Part shown: in pieces, positions 40,919 through 49,773 of the stretch
Layout: the number at the start of each line of letters is the position of its first letter
How positions within the stretch are numbered: position 1 is the stretch's first letter
From: Eubacterium limosum
Lineage (GTDB): Bacteria > Bacillota > Clostridia > Eubacteriales > Eubacteriaceae
NCBI RefSeq assembly: GCF_000807675.2
Contig: NZ_CP019962.1
Location: forward strand, 620,001-684,000
Direction: 5' to 3'
Length of the DNA: 64,000 nucleotides
Notes under the pieces: generated by a model
What the model saw: the letters and a program-made list of their open reading frames with translations, nothing else
Told to the model about the DNA's origin: nothing
The model's database searches: none
Translations under genes and position numbers: made by a program

Positions 40919-42865
40919 TTAGCTTACCTTGCCGCCGGCTGGAATCACATCGCCGTCAACGGTCAGAATACTCAGCTTTTTCCCCTTAACAGCGGAAAGA
41001 ATCATCCCGTTGGATTCCAGTCCCCGCAGCATAACCGGCTTCAGATTTGTGCAGACAATGACCTTTTTGCCCACGAGGTCTTCAGGCTTATAGTATTTAG
41101 CGATTCCGGAGATAATCTGTCGCTTTTCTGTTCCCAGATCCAGTTGGAACACCAGAAGGCGGTCTGCGTCAGGGTGCTGTTCACAGGAGATGACCTCTGC
41201 GACTTTCATCTCAACCTTGGCAAAATCATCGATGGTGATCAAACCTTCCGGCACCTCGGTTTTTTCTTCCTTCTTGGCCTGTTTTTCCTTTTTAGGCTGC
41301 TGCTTCTGCTCTGGTTTTTCCTTCTTCACTTCAATTCTCGGAAAGATCGGTTCACAGCGCTCTACCTGGATGCCGTCCGGGTATTTTCCAAAGGACTGGA
41401 TACTTTCCCAGGTCCTGAGTTCGTCCGGTACCTTGAGTTCATCGGCAATCTTAACGCCGGTATCGGGCATTGCAGAGCTTACGAGTACAGAAATTATTCT
41501 GAGCGACTCTGTCAGGTTATACATCACCATTGCCAGACGGGCTTTCTTTTCAGGATCTTTGATCAAAACCCATGGCTGTGTCTCATCAATGTATTTATTG
41601 GTACGGGAAACCAGCTTCCAGATCGCTTCCAGCGCGCGGCTGAAATCCAGCTTATTCATATAATCTTCCACAATGCCTGGGGTTTCCTCTGCCAGAGCAA
41701 TGAGATCGGCGTCAAAATCACCGCTTTCACGCTCAGCCGGAATCACACCATCGAAGTATTTCACGGTCATGGCCACAGTCCGGCTCAGGAGATTACCCAG
41801 GTCATTGGCCAGATCAGAATTGATGTGGCTGACCAGCAGATCTTCGTTATAAATACCGTCTGCACCATAGGTCATTTCACGCAGCACATGATAGCGCAGG
41901 GCATCAACACCGTATTTTTGGGCCAGCTCTACCGGGTCGACTACATTCCCCACAGATTTGGACATTTTTCCACCCTTTAGCAGAATCCAGCCGTGGCCGT
42001 ATACGTGTTCTGGCAGCGGAAGATCCAGTGCCATTAGAATAATCGGCCAATAGATGGTATGAAAGCGGATGATGTCCTTACCGACCAGATGCACATTCGC
42101 CGGCCAGTATTGATCCATGAGCTGCGGCTTGTCATTCATATAGCCAAGTGCCGAGATATAGTTCGGCAGGGCGTCGATCCAGACATACACCACATGCCCC
42201 GGGTCAAAGGTTACCGGAACGCCCCAGCTAAAGGAGGTTCTGGAAACACAGAGATCCTGAAGTCCGGGCTTGATGAAATTGTTGATCATTTCATTCTTCC
42301 GGGATTCCGGCTGAATAAAATCCGGATGGTCTTCAATATACTGCAACAAGCGGTCTGCGTATTTTGACATTTTAAAGAAATAAGCTTCTTCGGAGGCTTT
42401 TTCTACCGGACGTCCGCAATCCGGGCAGTTTCCGTCCACCAGCTGGCTTTCTGTCCAGAAGGATTCGCAGGGCGTGCAGTACCAGCCTTCATATTTTCCT
42501 TTGTAAATATCGCCCTGGTCATAGAGCTTTTTGAAAATCTGCTGGATAGTTTTCTCGTGTTCCGGATCTGTGGTACGGATAAACTGGTCATAGTTGATGT
42601 TCATCAGCTTCCACAGCTCCTTAATTCTTCCCACCACGTCATCCACATAGGCCTGTGGGGTAACGCCCTTTTCCTCAGCAACCTTCTGAATCTTCTGGCC
42701 GTGCTCATCTGTACCGGTCAGAAAATAGGTATCGTAGCCCGTCAGCTTTTTAAAACGGGTCAGGGTATCAGCGGCTACAGTGGTGTAGGTATGGCCGATG
42801 TGTAAATCCCCGCTTGGATAGTAAATCGGGGTTGTGACATAAAAAGTTTTCTTTTCTTCCATCAT
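40919..42865 (-). CDS. metG: Methionyl-tRNA synthetase
   Basis: The protein has 648 residues and is a class I synthetase. It has HIGH at 22-25, a zinc knuckle CTPC...CPDC (~126-146), the KMSKS loop (MSKSVGN), an anticodon-binding helical domain and a C-terminal OB-fold tRNA-binding domain (VAEVISCEQHPDADRLL) fused after a Lys/Glu linker. It charges tRNA-Met. AGGAGG precedes two adjacent ATGs (42865, 42862). A T-box leader upstream couples expression to uncharged tRNA-Met. Confidence 0.96.
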   Translation of the reverse strand: MMEEKKTFYVTTPIYYPSGDLHIGHTYTTVAADTLTRFKKLTGYDTYFLTGTDEHGQKIQKVAEEKGVTPQAYVDDVVGRIKELWKLMNINYDQFIRTTDPEHEKTIQQIFKKLYDQGDIYKGKYEGWYCTPCESFWTESQLVDGNCPDCGRPVEKASEEAYFFKMSKYADRLLQYIEDHPDFIQPESRKNEMINNFIKPGLQDLCVSRTSFSWGVPVTFDPGHVVYVWIDALPNYISALGYMNDKPQLMDQYWPANVHLVGKDIIRFHTIYWPIILMALDLPLPEHVYGHGWILLKGGKMSKSVGNVVDPVELAQKYGVDALRYHVLREMTYGADGIYNEDLLVSHINSDLANDLGNLLSRTVAMTVKYFDGVIPAERESGDFDADLIALAEETPGIVEDYMNKLDFSRALEAIWKLVSRTNKYIDETQPWVLIKDPEKKARLAMVMYNLTESLRIISVLVSSAMPDTGVKIADELKVPDELRTWESIQSFGKYPDGIQVERCEPIFPRIEVKKEKPEQKQQPKKEKQAKKEEKTEVPEGLITIDDFAKVEMKVAEVISCEQHPDADRLLVFQLDLGTEKRQIISGIAKYYKPEDLVGKKVIVCTNLKPVMLRGLESNGMILSAVKGKKLSILTVDGDVIPAGGKVS

Positions 42866-42886
42866 ATTTCCTCCTTAAAAATTTCT

Positions 42887-43150
42887 AAAAATAAAGAGAG
42901 CCTCTCCATATAAGGACGAAGCTCTCGTGTTACCACCTTACTTTCCGCCTGTCTCACGGCAGACGGCTCAGCTAATAAACCGGCAGGGTTTATTATTTGT
43001 TTTTAACGCTTTCCGCGGCCCTGGCTTAGGCTTCCACCCTCACCAAAGCTTGCTCCGAGGCCATCTTCCATTCTTTGTCCACAGCCGGCTTTCACCTTTC
43101 CCGGTTCTCTGTATGCTTTCTCCGAATGTACTCTTCTCTTCATCGCAGTT
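42887..43150 (-). ncRNA. T-box riboswitch leader of metG
   Basis: Minus-strand reading shows AAGGTGGTAACACG (T-box, 42939-42926) overlapping a terminator GAGAGC...GGCTCTC, followed by TTTATTTTT. Upstream is a long structured leader with GGTGAAAGCC and an ATG-containing specifier-side strand (GAATGGAAGATGGCC). AUG fits a methionine switch, but two ATG triplets are present and I cannot decide which is the specifier. Confidence 0.88.
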
Positions 43151-43173
43151 CATATTCAATTTATTACTATACT

Positions 43174-43201
43174 ATTATATCCAAATATTTTTAAAATGCA
43201 A
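43174..43201 (-). promoter_or_regulatory. Sigma-A promoter of the metG T-box transcript
   Basis: Minus-strand TTGCAT (43201-43196), a 16-bp spacer, TATAAT (43179-43174). Confidence 0.7.
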
Positions 43202-43232
43202 GCCCTTTTACAATAATGGAAAAAACCTAAGA

Positions 43233-43411
43233 GACGAAGCCTTTTACCTAAGAAAGAAAAAAGTGTCCTGCGGGTACTGATCACTCACCTGTATCTTCTT
43301 TATGAATGTTAATCTTTGATCTCGAAAGTGTCCGGCTGTTCCACGATTCCGGACCGTTTACCACAGCGCCTGGACCTTTTTTCTTATCTGGATAAAAGGC
43401 GCAGTTTCGGA
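43233..43411. repeat. Dispersed ~180-bp element, copy A (possible structured RNA)
   Basis: This copy shares three conserved blocks with 56457-56646: GACGAAGCCTTTTACCTAAG at one end, GTGTCCGGCTGT in the middle, and CCACAGCGCCTGGACC with TTATCTGGATAAAAGG at the other end. The sequence between the blocks differs in length and base content. No open frame runs through it. The pattern of fixed blocks and variable connectors suggests a folded RNA or a small mobile element. A lone ATTTTCCATTCTCAAT arm follows at 43460-43475. Confidence 0.75.
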
Positions 43412-43485
43412 TTGTTCCTCTTCTTTGACCGCCTGCAGCGGCCGCAGATTTGTACTATAATTTTCCATTCTCAATTGTTTTCAAA

Positions 43486-44316
43486 TTACCGTTTGATCAG
43501 GTTGTAGATATCCCGCTTGCTCACGCCCCGGTCTCTGGCTACCTGCTTCATGGCTTCCTTTTCGCCCATACCCTGGTCTTTGTAGTGGGCCACATGATCT
43601 TCCAGAGAAAGGGCCGCCAAATCCTGACAGCCTGCCGGAAGCCCGTCGCCGCCTTCAATGACCAGCACAAACTCACCCTTAGGTGGATTTTCAGAATACC
43701 AGTCCAGATGCTCCTGAACGGTGCCCATTCGGGTCTCTTCATATTTTTTTGTTATTTCCCTGGAAATACTCATTTTTCGGTCCGGAATGACCTGAACCAT
43801 GGCTTCCAGTGTTTTCACCAGTCTGTGGGGCGTTTCATAGAGAATAACCGTATTTTCAGAGACGGCTATTTTCTCAAGCCCCTCACGGATCTCTTTATTT
43901 CGCTTTCCTAAAAAACCCATAAAGGTAAAGGCCCGGGCATCAATGCCTGAGAGCACAAGTGCACAAAGCCCAGCGTTTGGTCCGGGCACCACCTCCACCG
44001 GGATTCCGGCTTCATTGCACCGACTGACAATGACCGAGCCCGGGTCAGAGATAATGGGCATTCCCGCATCGCTGACCAGGGCAATATTTTTACCCTCTGT
44101 CAAAAACTCCAGCAGCTTTTCACTGCCGCTCTGCTCATTATGCTGATGATAGGCCAGCAGATGCTTCTTAATCTCAAAATGATTGAGCAGCTTGACCGTA
44201 TGGCGGGTATCCTCCGCGGCGATCACGTCCACTTCCTCCAAAACCCTGAGAGCCCTCAGCGTAATATCCTCAAGATTACCGATGGGTGTTCCGACAATGT
44301 ATAGTTTACCCGGCAT
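43486..44316 (-). CDS. rsmI: 16S rRNA (cytidine-1402 2'-O)-methyltransferase
   Basis: The protein has 276 residues from the ATG at 44316 (MPGKLYIVGTPIGNLED), with GGAG 6-7 bases upstream; an ATG four codons earlier lacks a site. The SAM-dependent tetrapyrrole-methylase fold shows the TPIGNLEDIT start, EDTR, SDAGMP(I)ISDPG and GPNAGLCALVLSG. A short C-terminal HTH-like tail (KDQGMGEKEAMKQVARDRGVS) is typical. It modifies C1402 of 16S rRNA. Confidence 0.95.
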   Translation of the reverse strand: MPGKLYIVGTPIGNLEDITLRALRVLEEVDVIAAEDTRHTVKLLNHFEIKKHLLAYHQHNEQSGSEKLLEFLTEGKNIALVSDAGMPIISDPGSVIVSRCNEAGIPVEVVPGPNAGLCALVLSGIDARAFTFMGFLGKRNKEIREGLEKIAVSENTVILYETPHRLVKTLEAMVQVIPDRKMSISREITKKYEETRMGTVQEHLDWYSENPPKGEFVLVIEGGDGLPAGCQDLAALSLEDHVAHYKDQGMGEKEAMKQVARDRGVSKRDIYNLIKR

Positions 44317-44330
44317 GTCATTCTCCATTT

Positions 44331-45716
44331 TTAATCAAACAAATTTCGCGCCACATAGACGCCGTTGACAGACGCCTGCATCAGACCACGGGTAATTCCA
44401 GCGCCGTCGCCCAGCACGTACAGGTTTTTAATATTGGTCTGAAAATGTTCATCCACAGCCACCTTGTTAGAGTAGAATTTGACCTCTACCCCGTAAAGCA
44501 GGGTCTCATCGCTGGCCAGACCCGGCGATACATGGTCCAGCGCCTGGATCATTTCGTCGATATCCTTCATAATGCGGTATGGCAGCACCAGGCACAAATC
44601 TCCCGGCACTGCATCCTTGAGAGTGGGGCGGATATTGTTACGGTGCAGCCGTTCCTCGTTGGTTCTCCGGCCTCTGATAAAGTCGCCGTAGCGCTGCACA
44701 AGAATTTTATTCCCGGTCAGCATGTTTCCAAGGCTGGCAATGTGCTTGCCATAAGCGATGGGCGCGTTAAAAGGCTTTGTAAAGCCTTTGGAAACCAACA
44801 GCGCAAAATTGGTGTTGTCTGTTTTTAAAGCGTCGGATTTGTAGCTGTGGCCGTTGACCACTGCCAGATTATCATCATAGTATTCCGTTGAAACGACTCC
44901 GCCGGGATTTGAGCAGAAGGTCCGGACCGCGTCGTCAAAGGTCGGCGTATAGTAGACCAGCTTGCCCTCATAAAGGGCATCGTTAATTTCCTTCATGATT
45001 TCGTTGCGGGTTTCAAGCCGGATACCGATATCCACCTTGCCCACTGTGGTATCTACACTGTAGGCGTCACACATGGCTTTAAACCACTCTGAACCCTCAC
45101 GGCCTACACCGGCTAAAATTTTATCCGCGTAGTATTCACCGTCGGCATTCACGCCAACAGCCACACCGTCCTCCACGATCAGGCTCTTTACCGGATTGCG
45201 GAACTTGATTTCTACCCCAAGATCATGGATCAAATGATCCTGAATGCGCTTATAGATGGTGTAGCCAACCTCTGTCCCCATATGGCGTATGGGGCATTCG
45301 ATAAGCTTTAGATTACTCTGGATGGCCTTTGTCCTTATCTCACGGATTTTCTCTGGATTATCGAGGCCGTGTACCTTGGGGTCTGCCCCAAAGCGCAGGT
45401 AATGCTCATCCACATAGGCGATAAGTTCTTCGGTTTTCTCATAACCGATATAATCCGGCAGCTCCCCGCCGACATCCGGCGACAGCGAGAGCTTCCCGTC
45501 TGAGTAAGCGCCCGCTCCGGCAAACCCCGTCGTGATATTGCAGGGCTTACATCCCACACACACGCCAGTCTTCCGTTTTGGGCAAATCCGTTTTTCGATG
45601 GCGTTACCTTTTTCCAGCATTAAAATACTGAGCTCAGGCTTTTCCTTTTTAAGCTCAAGCGCAGCAAAAATGCCGGCAGGGCCGGCGCCGATTATAATGA
45701 CATCATACTTGTTCAT
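44331..45716 (-). CDS. FAD-dependent oxidoreductase (COG2509 type)
   Basis: The protein has 461 residues. The N-terminal dinucleotide-binding motif is VIIIGAGPAGIFAALEL (~5-21). CPKRKTGVCVGCKPC (~49-63) forms a Cys cluster characteristic of this uncharacterised dehydrogenase family, and the FAD-closing motif YVLGDGAGITRGLMQA lies near the C-terminus. It precedes rsmI by 14 bp, so the two probably share a transcript. The substrate is unknown. Confidence 0.9.
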   Translation of the reverse strand: MNKYDVIIIGAGPAGIFAALELKKEKPELSILMLEKGNAIEKRICPKRKTGVCVGCKPCNITTGFAGAGAYSDGKLSLSPDVGGELPDYIGYEKTEELIAYVDEHYLRFGADPKVHGLDNPEKIREIRTKAIQSNLKLIECPIRHMGTEVGYTIYKRIQDHLIHDLGVEIKFRNPVKSLIVEDGVAVGVNADGEYYADKILAGVGREGSEWFKAMCDAYSVDTTVGKVDIGIRLETRNEIMKEINDALYEGKLVYYTPTFDDAVRTFCSNPGGVVSTEYYDDNLAVVNGHSYKSDALKTDNTNFALLVSKGFTKPFNAPIAYGKHIASLGNMLTGNKILVQRYGDFIRGRRTNEERLHRNNIRPTLKDAVPGDLCLVLPYRIMKDIDEMIQALDHVSPGLASDETLLYGVEVKFYSNKVAVDEHFQTNIKNLYVLGDGAGITRGLMQASVNGVYVARNLFD

Positions 45717-45765
45717 ATGAAACCCTTCTTACCCTGAACGTCAGGGTAACCTTCAATAAAAAAAT

Positions 45766-45884
45766 AATTGAGAATGGAAAATCAAAGAACAAATTTGCCT
45801 TTGGCAAATTTGATTATAATCAAATCCGCTTTGCGGATTTGCACCTGTCATTTTCCATTTTCAATTTTCCATTCTCCATTCAAT
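45766..45884. repeat. MITE-like palindromic element
   Basis: The outer arms, ATTGAGAATGGAAAAT at one end and ATTTTCCATT...CATTCTCCATTCAAT at the other, are inverted. Inside are two perfect hairpins, CAAATTTGCC/GGCAAATTTG (45790-45812) and CAAATCCGC/GCGGATTTG (45821-45841), both with TTT loops. There is no coding frame. Similar arms occur at 30423-30469 and 43460-43475. It fits a small non-autonomous repeat or intergenic repeat unit between dnaB and the FAD gene. Confidence 0.75.
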
Positions 45885-45949
45885 GACCACAGATTTCCAT
45901 TGTACCACAGCTTGAAAACCGCCTCACCATTCCCGCTGCACTACCATAT

Positions 45950-47290
45950 TTAGTACCCCGGGTCCTCATAGAAATCAGGCGCAGGATCATTGAATTTGGT
46001 GTATTCAGGCAGCCATGCGAGCTTCAGACGGCCAGTCGGGCCATTACGCTGCTTGGCAATATCGAGTTCGGCGATGTGAGGCTCAGATTCTTTGTTATAG
46101 TAATAGTCACGGTATAAAAACATAACTACATCGGCATCCTGCTCGATGGAGCCGGACTCACGGAGGTCGGCGAGCATGGGATGATGGTCTGTCCTTGCAT
46201 CCGGCGCACGGCTGAGCTGTGACAGGCAGATCAGCGGGCAGTCCATTTCACGGGCAAGGCTCTTCAAACCTCTGGAAATCTCCGAGATTTCATTCTGCCG
46301 GTTCTCAGCCTTTCCCCTGCCGCTCATGAGCTGAAGGTAGTCGATAAGAATCAAATCCAGCCCTTTTTCTGTTTTGAGACGGCGGCATTTTGACCGTACC
46401 TCTGACAGGGTCACCCCCGGAGTGTCGTCAATAAAGATATTGGTATTGTATAAATGACTGTAGCCAAGGGAGATACTCTCCCAGTCCTCCGGTGAAAGAT
46501 CTCCTGTACGGATCTTATTGCTGTCGACCAGAGATTCCGCGCAGAGCATACGCTGTACCAGCTGGGCCTTTGACATTTCAAGGCTGAAAATCGCGACTGC
46601 GGCGTTTTCCTTCAGGGCAGCGTTCTGGGCCAGGTTTAAGGCAAAGGCCGTTTTACCCATGGAGGGACGTGCTGCCACGAAAATCAGGTCAGATCTCTGC
46701 AGACCGGAGGTATAAAGATCGAGCTCTGAAAAGCCTGTTGTCAGGCCGGTCAGATTCCCCTGGTTCTGCTGAATGGTCTCAATCTGCATCAGGGTTTCAC
46801 CAAGGGTTTCGCTGATGGGCTCAAAGTCCCCGCGTTTTTTTCCCTGTGAAACCTTAAAAATACTCTGCTCGGCACTTTCGATGACGGATTCCACATCATC
46901 ATACTGGCCGTAGCTTTCATTGAGAATTTCGGTGGCGGTGTCAATCAGGTTTCGTATGACCGATTTTTCCTGAACAATTTTACAGTATTCCTCATAGTTC
47001 GTATACATGGGGACCTGGTCAACCAAGCCCGCGATATAGGCCGGCCCGCCAATTTCTTCAAGAACGCCCCGGTTTTTAAGCATATTAATCAAAGTTACGG
47101 TATCGATTGGCCGTCTTTCATCATGCAGCGCCAGCATACACTCAAATATTCTGGCATTAGCGGTACTGTAAAAGTCGTCCGGTGACAGCAGCTCCTCGGC
47201 CCTGGCGATATTGGATTCTTCCAGCAAAATCGCCCCGAGAACTGACTGTTCTGCTTCAAGGTTGTGGGGCGGAGTCTTCGGGTTAATCAC
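45950..47290 (-). CDS. dnaB: Replicative DNA helicase
   Basis: The protein has 446 residues. The N-terminal primase-interacting domain (~1-105, starting NPKTPPHNLEAEQSVLGAIL) precedes a RecA-type domain with Walker A ARPSMGKTAFALN, Walker B LILIDYLQLM and the arginine-containing LSQLSRAPD motif. It is the hexameric helicase that opens the fork. The start is GTG at 47290 with GGAGGTG 7 bases upstream. It ends an operon that includes rplI and gdpP. Confidence 0.96.
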   Translation of the reverse strand: MINPKTPPHNLEAEQSVLGAILLEESNIARAEELLSPDDFYSTANARIFECMLALHDERRPIDTVTLINMLKNRGVLEEIGGPAYIAGLVDQVPMYTNYEEYCKIVQEKSVIRNLIDTATEILNESYGQYDDVESVIESAEQSIFKVSQGKKRGDFEPISETLGETLMQIETIQQNQGNLTGLTTGFSELDLYTSGLQRSDLIFVAARPSMGKTAFALNLAQNAALKENAAVAIFSLEMSKAQLVQRMLCAESLVDSNKIRTGDLSPEDWESISLGYSHLYNTNIFIDDTPGVTLSEVRSKCRRLKTEKGLDLILIDYLQLMSGRGKAENRQNEISEISRGLKSLAREMDCPLICLSQLSRAPDARTDHHPMLADLRESGSIEQDADVVMFLYRDYYYNKESEPHIAELDIAKQRNGPTGRLKLAWLPEYTKFNDPAPDFYEDPGY

Positions 47291-47315
47291 CTGATTTCAC
47301 CTCCTTTTTCAAAAA

Positions 47316-47329
47316 ATTTCCCAGGAAAT
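47316..47329. other. Near-match to a Noc-binding sequence
   Basis: ATTTCCCAGGAAAT differs at one central position from the Bacillus Noc-box ATTTCCCGGGAAAT. It lies in the rplI-dnaB gap. A similar one-off match, ATTTCCCCGGAAAT, is at 3491-3504. Noc is encoded at 61486-62295, but binding is unproven and two sites may occur by chance. Confidence 0.3.
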
Positions 47330-47347
47330 CGGCACGGATTTCCAAAT

Positions 47348-47797
47348 TTATTTTGCAGCTTCAACCACAACTGTCAGGTTGCCTTCAACGCCGGCATAGG
47401 TTTTAACCTTTACTTCAATACGGCCTACATTTCTGACTGGTGCGTTTAAAGCGATCTTGCGTTTATCCACTTTGATTTCTTTCTGAGCCTCCAGGGCTTC
47501 AGCAATATCCTTGCTGGTGACAGAGCCAAAAAGCTTTCCGTCTTCCCCTGCTTTTTCAGCAATGGTGACGGTCGTGTCGTTAATGACTTTTGCCAAAGCC
47601 ACAGCGGCCTGACGTTCTTCTTCCATCTGTTGTTTTTTCAGAGCCTGGGCTTCCTCAGCCTTAGCGATATTTTCTTTTGTTCCCGGAAGCCCTTTGTTGG
47701 TTTTGATCAAAAAGTTACGGCCGTAGCCATCCTTAACATTGACAATTTCGCCGGCTTTGCCGACATTTTGAACATCTTCTAATAAAACTACTTTCAT
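47348..47797 (-). CDS. rplI: 50S ribosomal protein L9
   Basis: The protein has 149 residues with the L9 signature GYGRNFLIKTNKGLPGTKENI (~25-45), a central alpha-helix (AQALKKQQMEEERQAAVALA) and the C-terminal rRNA-binding domain. It overlaps the gdpP stop by 4 bp, as in many Firmicutes, so it is translated with that gene. Confidence 0.97.
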   Translation of the reverse strand: MKVVLLEDVQNVGKAGEIVNVKDGYGRNFLIKTNKGLPGTKENIAKAEEAQALKKQQMEEERQAAVALAKVINDTTVTIAEKAGEDGKLFGSVTSKDIAEALEAQKEIKVDKRKIALNAPVRNVGRIEVKVKTYAGVEGNLTVVVEAAK

Positions 47798-49773
47798 TTT
47801 TCTTCTCTCTCTTTCATATATTCTTCAATGGCACTAAGCAACATCTGTTTTCCGACATCCAGATCATTGATATCTGGAAGCTGGGCGCCCGCAATGGCTA
47901 AATGACCGCCGCCGCCCATTTTTTCAAGGATCAGCTGAACGTTGACCTCACCCATGGAACGGCCGCTGATCACCAGCCCGCTGCCGCTTTTTAAGATAAT
48001 GAAGGACGCGTTGATCCCCTTGATATTTAACAGCTCATCCGCTGCCTGGGCGGCAATGATCTTGGCGTATTCCGATTCGTTTTCCAACTGGGAAATGGCA
48101 ATGCTGTCAAAATAGATCTTCGCGTTCCGCACCGCTTCTGACCGGGTGGAATAGGTTGCAAGGTCATCCTGAAGCATGGTTTTGGCGATAATGGTGTCCG
48201 CACCTTTACGGCGGAGATAGGAGGCTGCCTCAAAAGTACGCACCCCTGTTTTGAAGGTAAACATCTTCGTGTCCATGCACATACCCGCCATGAGGGCATT
48301 GGCCTCGGTTTCGTTCATATTTTCCTTTTCATCAAGGTACTGGAGCAGCTCTGTGATCAATTCACAGGTCGATGAGGCGTAGGCTTCCGTATAGTTGAGC
48401 ACCGTCTTTTCGATGAATTTTCCGGAACGCCGGTGATGGTCGATGACCACAATCTTTTCGATTTCGTCGATCAGCTCCGGAACCTCCAGATAGTTGGCAT
48501 TCTGAGTATCCACGATAATCAGCAGGGTGTTGGGCGTAATGTAGTCCTCTGCTTCCTTTGGCTTGATGAAGGAATCCCGGTACTCGTCGTTTTCCATCAG
48601 GTACTGGAACAGTTCCTTAATACTGTAGTTAATCTCTTTAATAACAATCTTACCGGTTTTATTGAGCGCCTTGCAGGCGCCAAGGAGGCCGACTGCCGCG
48701 CCCAGGCAATCCATATCCGGTGTCTGATGCCCCATGATCAGGACATTGTCGGACTCGCGGATAAGTTCTCTGAGGCCGTGGGCTTTAACCCTGGCCTTAA
48801 CCTTAGTCCGTTTTTCTGTGGCTTCAGTGGTTCCGCCATAAAAGGCCATTTTTTCATCCTGTCTGACAACGGCCTGGTCGCCGCCGCGGGCAAGGGCAAT
48901 GTCCAGCGCCGCGTGGGAAAGCTCATCGGCTTCACGGATAGCCAGCGGCTCATCGGACACACCGATACCGATACTCAGGGTCACTTGGGATTTTTCTTCG
49001 GTTTCTGTCTCCCGGATTTCATCGAGAATGCGGAAACGCTCTTCTTCCATGGCCCTCAGTTTTTCTTTTTCAAAAATCATTAAATAGTGGTCATTTTCAT
49101 ACTGAATGATCACAGCCCCGACCTTCTTTGCCCATTCGTTGATCTTCAGGTCGATCTGGCTCAGCACCGCAGACCGCTCGTGGCTGGGAAGCTGCTCGAT
49201 GATATCGTCATAGTTGTCGATTAAAATATAACAGAAAACCGGTTCGTTTTCCTTATAGATTTCCTGCTGTTTTTTCTGAATAGTGACATCAAAAAAATGC
49301 AGCAGAATCAGTGTTTCATCCCCGTCGCTGAAGCTGTTTGACACAATGGTATAGTCGATATCCCTGTGATTGAAGTCCTGTTCTTTTTCCTTGAGCAGAG
49401 ATTCAAGGTTGATCCCCAGCTCTTCCTGAATTTTTTTCCCGAAAAAGTTGGCAGTCGTATCCTTCTTCTTAAAGTTCCGGTCAAAATACTGATTATACCA
49501 GCAGATTTGTCCGTCTTCGTTGACAATCACCAGGGCAATCGGCAGCTCATACATCCGCTCCTGGTTTAAACGGTCAATATCGCCATAGATGGTCTCAATA
49601 GCCTTCTGAAGGCGCAGATTGGACTGTTTTTCCTCCTGGCTGTCACGCCAGAAGCAGATGCCGCAGAGCAGAACGCCCAGGCACCCCAGAGGGATATTGT
49701 AGAACAGGAGAATCAGCGACAGCAGAAAAATCACTAAATAGAGCTTCGACGCGATTGATTGCTTCTCTTTCAT
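47794..49773 (-). CDS. gdpP: Cyclic-di-AMP phosphodiesterase (GdpP)
   Basis: The protein has 659 residues. Two membrane helices (~12-45) are followed by a PAS-like region, a degenerate GGDEF domain (SIGIGVSDEPLAIREADE) and a DHH/DHHA1 phosphodiesterase. Catalytic motifs are GHQTPDMDCLGAAVGL, VDTQN, VIDHHRR and GGGGHLAIAGAQL. It cleaves c-di-AMP, controlling potassium and osmotic balance and cell-wall status. It overlaps its neighbours on both sides by 4 bp. Confidence 0.95.
   Translation of the reverse strand: MKEKQSIASKLYLVIFLLSLILLFYNIPLGCLGVLLCGICFWRDSQEEKQSNLRLQKAIETIYGDIDRLNQERMYELPIALVIVNEDGQICWYNQYFDRNFKKKDTTANFFGKKIQEELGINLESLLKEKEQDFNHRDIDYTIVSNSFSDGDETLILLHFFDVTIQKKQQEIYKENEPVFCYILIDNYDDIIEQLPSHERSAVLSQIDLKINEWAKKVGAVIIQYENDHYLMIFEKEKLRAMEEERFRILDEIRETETEEKSQVTLSIGIGVSDEPLAIREADELSHAALDIALARGGDQAVVRQDEKMAFYGGTTEATEKRTKVKARVKAHGLRELIRESDNVLIMGHQTPDMDCLGAAVGLLGACKALNKTGKIVIKEINYSIKELFQYLMENDEYRDSFIKPKEAEDYITPNTLLIIVDTQNANYLEVPELIDEIEKIVVIDHHRRSGKFIEKTVLNYTEAYASSTCELITELLQYLDEKENMNETEANALMAGMCMDTKMFTFKTGVRTFEAASYLRRKGADTIIAKTMLQDDLATYSTRSEAVRNAKIYFDSIAISQLENESEYAKIIAAQAADELLNIKGINASFIILKSGSGLVISGRSMGEVNVQLILEKMGGGGHLAIAGAQLPDINDLDVGKQMLLSAIEEYMKEREEK

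Noticed and set aside
40787-41980. 397-codon open frame antisense to metG
   Set aside because: Shadow of metG; the protein is rich in His, Phe and Gln with no recognisable domain.
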